Assembly (NCBI GenBank): GCA_036496265.1
Contig: DASXLL010000058.1
Location: 1-29,201, forward strand
DNA length: 29,201 bases
DNA from: CAYLLN01 sp036496265
Lineage (GTDB): Bacteria; Planctomycetota; Planctomycetia; Pirellulales; Pirellulaceae
Reading direction: 5' to 3'
Part shown: positions 1-8,300 of the stretch, piece by piece
Numbering within the stretch: the first letter of the stretch is position 1
Layout of the letters: every line of letters starts with the position of its first letter
The notes under the pieces: model-generated
Told to the model about the DNA's origin: nothing
What the model saw: the letters and a program-made list of their open reading frames with translations, nothing else
Databases searched by the model: none
Translations under genes and position numbers: made by a program

Positions 1-242
1 TTGCCTGGATTGCCATCGCGCGCCGTTGGCGGCTCACTTGGCGATTGTGGCGGCCAACAAGCGATGATGCTGCCCCGTACGCCGAACCACCGCGCCTCCC
101 TGGGTCGCGTGAAATAATGCCTATTTCAACGGGCTGCTAGCCCCGCCGCCACGTCGTAACAATTATGATCCTCCACCACCCAAGACTCCCTTCCGCCAAA
201 GACTCCCGACGCCATCACACGGCTACGCCCCGCTCTTTTAGT
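1..242. other. Window edge, no supported gene
   Basis: No gene can be supported here. The plus frame beginning at base 3 is open from the window edge to a TAG at 138-140 and could be the last 45 codons of a truncated gene. Its translation is rich in Trp, Arg and Pro and matches no family I recognise. The segment after it (about 129-150) has the GC-rich palindromic look of intergenic DNA elsewhere in the window. The minus-strand GIY-YIG gene ends at 243. Confidence 0.3.
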
Positions 243-590
243 TCAAACGCCCAGGATCGGAGATGCAACCCTGTTGAGAGGAGGCAGGGCTGCATCACAA
301 ACCATGTGCTGGTTTTGCCAGCTTCTTTCGACTCGTGCAAGCTCTCGTTCCGGCAGCGGAATGTAATAGAACCAAAACGCCCGTCCCAAGTCAGTCGGCC
401 TGCACTTTTCGTCGTCGTTTCTGTGAGCTCTGAACCTGTCATTTAGGCTAACAGTAAGGCCAACATAAAGAATTGTTCCTTCAAACGTGGCCAATACATA
501 GCAACCCGCCTCGTTAGGCACGAATTTTTGTTCGCGTAGGTTAAATGCTACTCGCGTGAGGACTGCTGGGGTAAGCTCCGAAACGTTCAT
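243..590 (-). CDS. GIY-YIG domain protein (putative nuclease)
   Basis: A 115-residue protein that is essentially one GIY-YIG domain. The two signature tripeptides appear as GCY (residues 29-31) and YVG (42-44). They are followed by the expected basic helix (SLNDRFRAH, with Arg52 in the position of the catalytic Arg), a Glu-rich helix around residues 81-90 that could supply the metal-binding Glu, and a terminal PPLNR like the KPPYN end of UvrC/SLX-type domains. Known members cut or nick DNA with a divalent metal; activity here is inferred. The ATG overlaps the stop of the upstream DGQHR gene by 4 bp (ATGA), so the two are probably translationally coupled. There is no separate DNA-binding domain, so targeting may depend on the partner. 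Function of the pair is unknown. Confidence 0.8.
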   Translation of the reverse strand: MNVSELTPAVLTRVAFNLREQKFVPNEAGCYVLATFEGTILYVGLTVSLNDRFRAHRNDDEKCRPTDLGRAFWFYYIPLPERELARVERSWQNQHMVCDAALPPLNRVASPILGV

Positions 591-1723
591 AGCTGAATAC
601 TCCCTGCAGATGCCCCCACTTTGTGAAGCGCCTTTGAAAGTTCTGCATTGAGCCGCGTCATAGCCGTGTTATTAAATGTGCTTGCCGTCTTCCCGCTCAA
701 CCACCAGTCTGGATGCCCCACGCCCGCGTACTCGCCCTCGAGATTCTCAAATGTGTCCCGCAGCAGTTGCTCCATCGTTGATACCTTGAAGTCGATGGAG
801 TTAGCCAGCCGCGTGAAGAACGGAATGGAAAATCGAGAAAAAAGGTCAACTCCGTTATACTTAAATAAGACGCTTGGCTTTCCGTTGTCTAGCAAATTGG
901 CGATAGCCGTCCAGTAATTCAGTATGATTTTCTGCTGCTTTTCCGCATCTTGAGCCGTGAGCGGGTTGTTTGAAGTCAGGACGTATCGTTTGATGATAAT
1001 CGCGAATGATCGCTGATTTATGACTCCCGATTTTACGTCGTCGTTCGCCATGTTGATCTTGCCAAACCAAGGCGAACCTTCTGTTTCGTTGAGGTAGTCA
1101 GCGATTCGCAGTGCTTGTTTGTCATCGCCACTTTCCACGATTCGGTTAACCCAGCGTGGCAAGCTCGGAACGTCTTCAACATCAAGGGCATCCGTCAGCC
1201 TTGCATAGATCCTTTGCTCTACCGATTTGTCCACGCTTTTCTGCGTCGTGTTGACGATCAAGAAATGGCACATCTGGGCGATTTTGGAGAGACCGACGCC
1301 AATGTTTACTGGAACCTCGAACTCAAGGAGGTCAGGGCATTTCTCCGCGGCCAGCCTGAGGCCTTCTAAACGATGCTGCCCATCCACAACGCTGAGCGGT
1401 CCAATTGATCGGATATCGAACGAGATCGTGTTTGTGTCCGGATCAAACGAAACCTCTTTTTCCGTCGCCAGAGAAATGCTCGTCGGGAGAAATGCGTCTT
1501 GTTCCTTATGCCCGCTGATCAAGTAGTCTGCCAACTTTTTGGCACGAGCCTTATTCAGGACCCGCTGATAGCCACCGTCACCTGAATCGCTCGGATCCAG
1601 TCGCTCAATGTCATAGAAGTGATCGAGAAGAAGATCACGAACACGGAGTGACGTCGTGTATAGCTTTAGACTGCCTTGTTTTACCAAAGCCGCTGGCCGT
1701 TTTATTGTAGTTGTTTCGGGCAT
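587..1723 (-). CDS. DGQHR domain protein (DndB-like)
   Basis: A 378-residue cytoplasmic protein with the family signature at residues 114-118 in the context SVVDGQHRLEGL. Upstream it has the typical GYQR...KARAKKLADYL segment (51-67). DGQHR proteins include DndB, the transcriptional regulator and ATPase-like factor of DNA phosphorothioation, and many uncharacterised relatives near DNA modification or defence genes; the fold is ParB/Srx-like. No dndA, C, D or E gene is visible here, so a phosphorothioation role cannot be assigned. It is the first gene of a two-gene unit with the GIY-YIG gene, sharing an ATGA overlap at 587-590. The ATG at 1721-1723 has only a weak purine-rich stretch (GAAAGAAAG) upstream. 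The family is fairly sure; the role is not. Confidence 0.82.
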   Translation of the reverse strand: MPETTTIKRPAALVKQGSLKLYTTSLRVRDLLLDHFYDIERLDPSDSGDGGYQRVLNKARAKKLADYLISGHKEQDAFLPTSISLATEKEVSFDPDTNTISFDIRSIGPLSVVDGQHRLEGLRLAAEKCPDLLEFEVPVNIGVGLSKIAQMCHFLIVNTTQKSVDKSVEQRIYARLTDALDVEDVPSLPRWVNRIVESGDDKQALRIADYLNETEGSPWFGKINMANDDVKSGVINQRSFAIIIKRYVLTSNNPLTAQDAEKQQKIILNYWTAIANLLDNGKPSVLFKYNGVDLFSRFSIPFFTRLANSIDFKVSTMEQLLRDTFENLEGEYAGVGHPDWWLSGKTASTFNNTAMTRLNAELSKALHKVGASAGSIQL

Positions 1724-2151
1724 GTTTGCTTACGTGCTTTCTTTCGAGGCTCGGTGGCTTAAGCATAACCTGCTCCGATCACGAAATGTCACCGATTGGC
1801 TGGTCTAGGTGCGCCAAATGAGACCTCCACCTTTCCCAGCACCGTCACCCCCCTACTCCAAATCTCGCGCCGCCTTCCGCTACCGGCTCTTCCAGCGATG
1901 CCTTCCATCATCACGAAATTTCAATACCCCCTTATCGATGGCGATCTCAAATGGACCACACTAGTCCATTTCTCCTCACCTCCAAAAAATATTTCCCCCA
2001 GCGCTAATCCCTCTCCCGCAACAACTTGCGCCCTCCCCAACCCCGCGCAAGCCCCAATTCCGCCCACAACTTCCTTGCCAAACCACGATCTTTTCACGCT
2101 AATTGACAGTCTGAACAAATGCTATCAAAACTCAATAATCCGCGTCACCCA
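1724..2151. other. Non-coding upstream region
   Basis: I see no gene here. The plus frame is open from 1796 into the gene at 2279, but its translation is low-complexity Pro/Ser/Thr-rich sequence, crosses the 9-bp repeats and has no ribosome-binding site. The interval holds whatever promoter serves the divergent DGQHR gene. A GTGACA / TATGCT pair on the minus strand has a 19-bp spacer, too long for a confident call. Confidence 0.4.
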
Positions 2152-2251
2152 CCTTTGCTGCCTTTGCTCCCTTCTGTTCAAAAAAATCCGCGTCATCCGC
2201 GCCATCCGCGGTTGCCTCCCCTCCTTCGTGCTCTTTGTGTTCTTCGTGGTT
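2152..2251. repeat. Three blocks of 9-bp tandem repeats
   Basis: Three consecutive blocks each contain three imperfect copies of a different nonamer. Block 1 (2152-2178) is CCTTTGCTG, CCTTTGCTC, CCTTCTGTT. Block 2 (2186-2212) is ATCCGCGTC, ATCCGCGCC, ATCCGCGGT. Block 3 (2225-2251) is TTCGTGCTC, TTTGTGTTC, TTCGTGGTT. Spacers are 7 and 12 bp. The last block ends 27 bp before the ATG at 2279. Read in the plus frame it gives a periodic hydrophobic peptide (IRV IRA IRG, FVL FVF FVV), but nothing indicates translation. From memory, similar strings occur in intergenic DNA of planctomycetes and other environmental phyla; this was not checked. Confidence 0.75.
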
Positions 2252-2278
2252 AATCACTCTCCAAAAGGCCGCTCAACC

Positions 2279-3031
2279 ATGTCCAAATCCATTGCCAATT
2301 CTCCCCCGCCCCCCAGCCCCCGCGACCTCGAAATCTACAAACGCTCCGTCGTCTTCAAGCACGACCAACTCGCCATTGCCGCTCATTACGATCTGGGACA
2401 GCCCAGAATCTCACAGATCGTAAACAATGTCCGCGATTGGCTCGCCGCCGGCGGCAGCCCAGAAGATCCCGCGATTCGCGACCATTTTGCCCAGCAAAAG
2501 CTCACCCGCGCCACGCAAAAAATCCGCCTCCTGCGCATCATCGACATGGCCACCTATGCCATGGAAAATCGCCTGCAGTCCCAGGTAAAAACCAAACACC
2601 GTTACCAAGGAACGACCGAAGTCTGGCATGAAGAAGTCCGCCATTTAGCGCCCGAAGTCAACCTGCCGGCAATGCGCCTCTTGCTCCGGGCCGTCAAAAC
2701 CCTCGACGATCTAGAAACGAAAGCAGACCCGACATCGCCCCCTAAGATTTCCGCTCAATTATCTCCCGATGAACTGCTCCACTCCGTGTTTGAATTCCTC
2801 TGCCAATGGCGAACCCGCGCCGAAGCAGCCGGCCACTTGTCGCAGTCTGCCGATATCCCACAGCTCATCGCCAACGGCCTTCGCTCCCTCATCGGCGTCA
2901 ACATAGCCCCGACTCACCCCTCACACACTCACCACTCACTTTCTCCGACTAATACGGCCGCTAATATTAGCGCCCCTCCCGAATTATTAATCACTCCAAC
3001 TACCGATCAGCTATCCACTTCCGCCAATTAG
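2279..3031 (+). CDS. HTH-like protein of unknown function
   Basis: A 250-residue protein I cannot assign to a named family. Residues about 22-48 (HDQLAIAAHYDLGQPRISQIV) read like a helix-turn-helix: a Gln-Leu-Ala-Ile-Ala first helix, a turn, and a recognition helix with RISQI. A charged helical middle follows, with PEVNLPAMRLLLRAVKTLDDLE around residues 130-150. The last ~45 residues are a Pro/Thr/Ser/His-rich, probably disordered tail. The layout recalls small-terminase-like or recombinase-associated HTH proteins, but this is weak. I chose the ATG at 2279 because the upstream open frame is low-complexity and crosses the nonamer repeats; no clear Shine-Dalgarno supports it. The gene stands alone, convergent with the protease-like gene at 3150. 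Confidence 0.6.
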   Translation: MSKSIANSPPPPSPRDLEIYKRSVVFKHDQLAIAAHYDLGQPRISQIVNNVRDWLAAGGSPEDPAIRDHFAQQKLTRATQKIRLLRIIDMATYAMENRLQSQVKTKHRYQGTTEVWHEEVRHLAPEVNLPAMRLLLRAVKTLDDLETKADPTSPPKISAQLSPDELLHSVFEFLCQWRTRAEAAGHLSQSADIPQLIANGLRSLIGVNIAPTHPSHTHHSLSPTNTAANISAPPELLITPTTDQLSTSAN

Positions 3032-3149
3032 CATCCCTCCACTCCCCAAAACTTTTTCAAAATATTAGTCCCTTGCCACGATGGCTTTCCAGCAGTGCCT
3101 CATTTGAACCGCCCAACTCACTCGTCCTGCTGCCAGCGAAGTCGCACCA

Positions 3150-3869
3150 CTACTTTTTTGTTTTTCCCCAAGCTTGTTCCATCAGATCGTGCCCGACCGG
3201 ATCGTATTTTCTTAATTCTCGATCGGTAAAAGGGAAATAGTCGTTCTTGCCAAAATAGGCTTCCGACAACTCAGCGAAATACTCTTTCGCGTTGGTTAGT
3301 GCGTAGGCTTTTTTGCTGCCGCCGCTGACGTAGGAGACGTTGACATATAGCCCTTTGTCCAACGCGTTCTGATACGCCGCTTGGATCGCCGAATAATTCT
3401 CTCCCAGCGCTAAGTGATGATAAGCGTGCGACATTTCGTGAAGGATCATCCAGGGTTGTTCCGCTTGGGACCATTTCACAAAGTTGCGGGCATTGGATAT
3501 TTCCACGCCGCCCGCTTTTTCCGGATTGTATCCATGCTCCGTCAGCCACTGAGCCGACGGATGAAATTCCGCGGCTCCGTCTTTCTTGTTTTCCCACTCA
3601 ATCCAAATGCTCACACTCTTCAGGGACGCCAGCGGCTGCGGAGGAACCACTTGCGTGATGGCGCGGAGCTGCTTTTTCAACTCGTTTCGTGCCTTGGCCC
3701 AATCGGCTTTATTCGTCAGAACGTTTGTGTTGATCAGAATGCTGAAACCCTCGATCGACTCGCGTCGATATTGGGAGGTGGGATCGAAAGCATTGACAAC
3801 GGAAGAGCCGCCCAAGCTGGAAAAGAAAAACAGGACGAACAGAATCGTCAAAACACCATTTCTTGGCAT
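3150..3869 (-). CDS. Putative secreted zinc metallopeptidase
   Basis: A 239-residue protein with an N-terminal signal peptide (residues 1-28; hydrophobic LTILFVLFFFSSLGG, probable cleavage after VVNA). It carries a zincin motif HEMSH at about residues 144-148. Roughly 50 residues later AKEYFAELSEAYFG offers a Glu in the position of a gluzincin third zinc ligand, an arrangement reminiscent of lethal-factor-like (M34/ATLF) domains. This suggests an exported zinc-dependent peptidase or a peptidase-like protein; substrate unknown. No pro-domain or membrane anchor is evident. It is a single gene, divergent from the TIM-barrel gene at 4159. The fold assignment rests on the two motifs only. Confidence 0.65.
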   Translation of the reverse strand: MPRNGVLTILFVLFFFSSLGGSSVVNAFDPTSQYRRESIEGFSILINTNVLTNKADWAKARNELKKQLRAITQVVPPQPLASLKSVSIWIEWENKKDGAAEFHPSAQWLTEHGYNPEKAGGVEISNARNFVKWSQAEQPWMILHEMSHAYHHLALGENYSAIQAAYQNALDKGLYVNVSYVSGGSKKAYALTNAKEYFAELSEAYFGKNDYFPFTDRELRKYDPVGHDLMEQAWGKTKK

Positions 3870-3984
3870 GTGTCCCTCACGGCAGAACTACGAATGAGAG
3901 CTAGGGGCTGCAGTCAGCAATTACAGCAAACTATCGGTCCATTTTCAGCCGGTCAAATTGTTTGCCTCCGTTCGCCGGGCTCGT

Positions 3985-4044
3985 GCGCCCCTGCGGGCGC
4001 CGGATTTTATTGGCCAAAGCCCCAGCGGCTAAAGCCAGCTGGCT
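3985..4044. repeat. Intergenic palindromes
   Basis: The 289-bp gap between the divergent genes at 3869 and 4159 holds two clear palindromes. GCGCCC (3985-3990) pairs with GGGCGC (3995-4000) across a CTGC loop. AGCCAGCTGGCT (4033-4044) is a perfect 12-bp palindrome. Just before the downstream ATG, 4121-4150 contains a run of near-copies of TTGAACC. These resemble dispersed intergenic elements rather than operators of one gene. No promoter could be called. Confidence 0.55.
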
Positions 4045-4158
4045 ACCGATGTGCGACTGGCTGGGTGGAGTGCCCCTTGCCAAACGCGACGGCCGCACGG
4101 ATGCTGGTAACCCGTCCTTGACCTTGCAATTTGAACCTTGAACGTTGAATCCTCCCCC

Positions 4159-5172
4159 ATGTCCGAGCAACCCTCCGTCATCCTCTCCGGCTTCGGCGAT
4201 GAAGCTGCGAATCAAAAAACGGCAGAACAGCAATTCGCCGCGTTCGCCGCAATTGGCCTGCAGTATTACTCGCTGCGGTTCATCGACGCGGGCCAGGGCA
4301 TCAAGAACGTGATGCAGCTCAGCAAGGCGGAGATTACGAAAATCCGGCATCTGGAAGATGAGTATGGCCTGAACGTCGCGACGCTGGGCTCACCGATTGG
4401 CAAAGTCAAGCTGCTGGATGTCGATGACGGCACGAAGAACCGATTCGTGCCGTTCAAAAAGTATCTCAATGAAGAGGTGAAGAAAGCGTGCGAGCTGGCG
4501 CATGCGTTTGAGACGAAGCTGATCCGCGGGTTTTCGTTTTATCACCCCAAGGGCGAAGATCCGCGGAAGCATGTCAAACAAGCAGCGGATCAACTTGGCC
4601 AGATTGCCGAAATGTGTCACCGCAGCGATTTGACGTTTGGCTTGGAAGTTGAAGCCAACCTCGTTGGCCAGACGGGCGATTTGATGGCCGAGCTGCACAA
4701 GCAAGTCGATCATCCGGCGCTCGTGACGATTTTTGACGCGGCCAACATCAGCACGCAAGGTTTCGGGCCGGGTGAGGTGTTTGACCAATACGTCAAAATG
4801 AAAAAGGGCCTCGGCTGGATGCACGTGAAGGATTATCGCCATCCGCATCGCCTGGAGCGGACGACGCATGTCGATGAAGAAGCGCTCAAGCACTTTGTAC
4901 CGGCCGACCGCGGCGACAGCGGGCACGAGCTGGTGTTCCGCGACCTGAAAGAGTTCATTCCCACCGTCGAGAAGAAGCTAAAGAAGCGCGGCATTCCTGG
5001 TTTCTTCGTCGATCTAGAGCCGCATGTCAAAGGCGGCGGCCAGTTCGGCGGCTTCAGCGGTCCGGACGGGATGGGCGTTGCGCTGCGAGGCTTATGCCGC
5101 GTGCTCGATTACATCGGCATCGGCTATCACCTGCGTGATTTCGACGACGTGAAAGTCGCCCGAGGGTTTTAG
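4159..5172 (+). CDS. Sugar phosphate isomerase/epimerase family TIM barrel
   Basis: A 337-residue protein of the xylose-isomerase-like TIM-barrel superfamily (AP endonuclease 2 family). Candidate metal ligands lie at strand ends in the expected order: a Glu in FGLEVEANL, an Asp in TIFDAANIS, a His in WMHVKDYRHPH and a Glu in GFFVDLEPH. The start of the barrel (ILSGFGDEA) and a YYSLRFID strand also fit. Members isomerise or epimerise sugars using a divalent metal; the substrate cannot be read from sequence. There is no signal peptide, so it is probably cytoplasmic. I chose the ATG at 4159; an in-frame ATG at 4138 lies in repeated TTGAACC-type sequence. Neither has a clear ribosome-binding site. 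It is monocistronic and convergent with the FHA gene. Confidence 0.82.
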   Translation: MSEQPSVILSGFGDEAANQKTAEQQFAAFAAIGLQYYSLRFIDAGQGIKNVMQLSKAEITKIRHLEDEYGLNVATLGSPIGKVKLLDVDDGTKNRFVPFKKYLNEEVKKACELAHAFETKLIRGFSFYHPKGEDPRKHVKQAADQLGQIAEMCHRSDLTFGLEVEANLVGQTGDLMAELHKQVDHPALVTIFDAANISTQGFGPGEVFDQYVKMKKGLGWMHVKDYRHPHRLERTTHVDEEALKHFVPADRGDSGHELVFRDLKEFIPTVEKKLKKRGIPGFFVDLEPHVKGGGQFGGFSGPDGMGVALRGLCRVLDYIGIGYHLRDFDDVKVARGF

Positions 5173-5177
5173 AGAAT

Positions 5178-5310
5178 AACCAATGACCAAGCATCAAATC
5201 GCAAACAAATACAAATAACGAAGTTCGAATGACCTTTGCGCTCACTTTTTTTGCCTTGAGCATTTAGCCTTCGAATTTGTTTGTGATTTGGAGCTTGTCA
5301 TTTGGTGGTT
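5178..5310. terminator. Long imperfect inverted repeat between convergent genes
   Basis: Left arm 5178-5210 and right arm 5275-5310 are near reverse complements over about 33 bp with a few mismatches and a 3-4 base gap; for instance CGCAAACAAAT on the left faces ATTTGTTTGTG on the right. The ~64-nt interval between them includes a T-run. It sits immediately after the isomerase stop and overlaps the last 12 bp of the FHA gene from the other strand, so it probably works as a bidirectional terminator. A dispersed element used this way is also possible. Confidence 0.55.
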
Positions 5311-8300
5311 TGCTCTTCGTTCACCTTAACCGGCTGATTTCCAGACTTCAGCCGAATAAAGCCCTGGGCCGCTCCGAGCATCCAATACGCGGCGATCGAG
5401 CAACCGGCCACGGCGCCTGCCATCCCGGGCATCGAGCCCGCCTCCCACGAGAAATATGACAAAACGACGCTAGCGCTGAGCGTCAGGCACGCGCCGAGCA
5501 GTTTTCGATTCGCCCGTGAGCGGTCCTTGTTGCGACCGTGCAGGTTGATCGCTGCATTAGCCGCCGAATTGGCCAGCTCCCGCATTGCGGACAAGTTCGC
5601 TGTCAAATCGGGCGACGGCCGCCGTGGCGCTACTTCCGCCGGCGTTGGTTCATTTCCCGCAGAGCCCTCCGGCATGAACGCCGCGACCATCGTCGAACCG
5701 ACATCCTCTGCCGGGGGTGCGGCGAACGACGATGTGATCGGCTTGCTCGCCGTTTGCGTCACACCCGTTTGCGACATGCTCGTTGGCGCCGGTCCCTCAT
5801 CACCGCGGACCCGCTGCATCAGCCGTTCCATGTACGATTCGATCGATTCTTCACTGTCGCCGGAGGCCGGCTGCTGCGCCATTCGTGGGGCAGGCGGCGC
5901 AAGATTCTCAGTTGCGGCGACAAATCGCGGCGGGGCCGGCGGCGGTTCGGCCATCGCGGGTTGCTCCGATTGCTCACTTTCCCGCCAGACGCCCGCGCTG
6001 GCCAATCGGCCGAGCGCAGAATTGACTTCTGCCGAGTCGCATGTCTGCTGTGCATCGCCGTCCTGTTCAGCGGGGGTGACGATTGTTTGGTGCAATTCCT
6101 CACTGCAGGCATCGCCGCACATCGTGCCCAGGTTGTCGTGTAATCGCGAACTGTCGTGACAGGTCGTCTGCATGACATCAGCGGAGGTGTGCCGCAACGA
6201 CACTTCCGTTACCAGATTTGCGGCGGCAACTTCTCGCTGCTGCAATTGAGCTTCCCGTTCGTCGAGTTGCTCCCGGCGCACTCGAAACTGGTCTGCCTGA
6301 CAGTTCAGATCAGCCGACCGCTCGTCAAAATCGCGCTGACGGAGGTCAATGTCTTGCTCACGGCTCGTGAGCGAGGCCCGTTCATCGACGAGCTGCTCGA
6401 GCAGCCGATCCAACTCCTCCATCCGCGACGCGATCTCGGTCGCCCGCGATTCCATCTCGCTGACGCGCTGATCGAAATCGCTACTATGTTGCTGTTGACC
6501 GAGAATCGCCTGCTGGGCTTGTTCAATCTGCTTTGCCGTCTCGCTGAGTTGCTGTTCTTTATCGGTCAGCTTTTGCTTAACCATTGCAAGCTGTTCCGCT
6601 TCGGCAGCCAGCGCTAGTGTTTTCTCTTCCAGAGATCGAACGGATTCGGCGAGTTGGGTTTCGTGATCGGCCAGAACCAACTTCTGTTGCTCGATCGCCG
6701 CTTTTTCTGCTTCGGTTTGGCCGGCCTGAGCCAATTGCGATGTCAGAGCGTCAACCGCTTGCCGGGCTTCGTCGAGTTCCCGACTTTTGGCGGCCAAGTT
6801 GGATGCCAACGCATCGGTCCGCGATTGCAGCTCGGCCTGCTCTTGCAGCGTTTGCCGCAGCATGGCAACTTCGGCTTCCACTTCGCTGCTCTGCGCCTGT
6901 TGGGTCAGAATCGCCTGTTGAGCTTGCTCAATCTGCAGCGCCGCGTCGCTGAGTTGCTGTTCCTGGGCGGCCAGCTTTTGTTTGGCCGTTGCAAGCTGTT
7001 CGGTTTCGGCAGCCAGGGCTGTTTGCTTTTCCGCCAAAGAACGAATGGATTCGGCGAGTTGGCTTTCGCGCTCCGACAAATTCCGCGCGGACTCGGCGTG
7101 GCGGCTTTCGCGATCGGCCAGAACGATCTGCTGCTGTTCGATCGCTGCCCTTTCTGCGTCAATCTGGCCAACATGAGCCACTTGCGATGTAAGAGAGGCG
7201 ACCGCTTGCCGCGCTTCGTCGAGTTCCCGTCTTTTGACGGTAAGGTCCGAGGTCAGCGCGTTAATTTGGGGTTGCAGCTCGGCTTGTTCTTCCAGCGTCC
7301 GCCGTAAGGTTGCCGCTTCGGCCTGTGCTTCGGCAGCATACCGCTGCGACAACACGGTTTCGGCTCGCCTAAGCTCCAATTGCTGCCGTAGCTCAGACAA
7401 CTGCCTTTCCAGCGCATCGTTCGCCGTGTGCTGCTGCGAAACGGCCGTCAATTCGGCTGAGCTGGCGGCTAATTGCTCACGCAGAGCATTCAGTTCGCGA
7501 TCTTGATCCTCGCGGCGCTGAATCAGTGCGGCGTGTTCACGATCCCATTGCACGCGATTGGTTGCGCTGGCCTCGTGAAACTGCCGCAACTCATTGCTCA
7601 GCGCTTCGCGCTCGTTTCGCGATCCGATCAGTTCTGTTTCGAGCTTCGCGATCGATTCCGCAGCGCCAATTTCCGCCGCTCGCATCGCCGCAGCCTTTTC
7701 CCTCTCGCCGGACAGTTCATTCGACAGTCGAGTGATTGATTCGTTCGCGGCTGCGATCTTCTCATTCAACTCACAAAGTTCTGATTCCACGGATTGCCGA
7801 CCATGAGCATGTTGCTCGCAACCTTCGCGCGCCACGGCCAATTCGGCCGCCTGACGTTCCATTTTTTCCTGAGCCGCCGTCAGCTCTTGCGACTGCTGCT
7901 CGATCGTCGTCTGAGCCGCCGACAAGTCAGCGCACACTTCCTCCAATTGCTCATTGGCCGCCTCCAGCGCATCGCGCATCTGGTCCGCTCGATCCGCCGC
8001 GGTAATCGATGACTCAAATCCTTGCCGCGACTCGCCCTGCAATTGCCGAATCTGCTCGAGCGCGCGATCGAGCCGTGCTTCCAAGTTGAGGAAATCGCGG
8101 CTGCACTCAGCGGTCAATGCTGAGGCTGGCTCATCGGCAATTGTCGCGCTTTCACACGCTTCGACAATGATCTCCACCGGTCCCACGGTCAGCCGATCGC
8201 CAGCAGCCAGCAGCGCCTCGTCGAAGTGCGCGCCGTTGAGGTGCATCCTGCCGCCGAACCGCCGAATCACCGTTCCGCCGCTGCCGCGCAAAATCCAACA

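Noticed and set aside
1796..2278. Upstream extension of the HTH-like gene
   Set aside because: Low-complexity translation, crosses the 9-bp repeats, no ribosome-binding site.
5527..6159. Plus-strand open frames opposite the FHA gene
   Set aside because: Ser/Ala/Arg-rich mirror translations of the linker region; no start signals.
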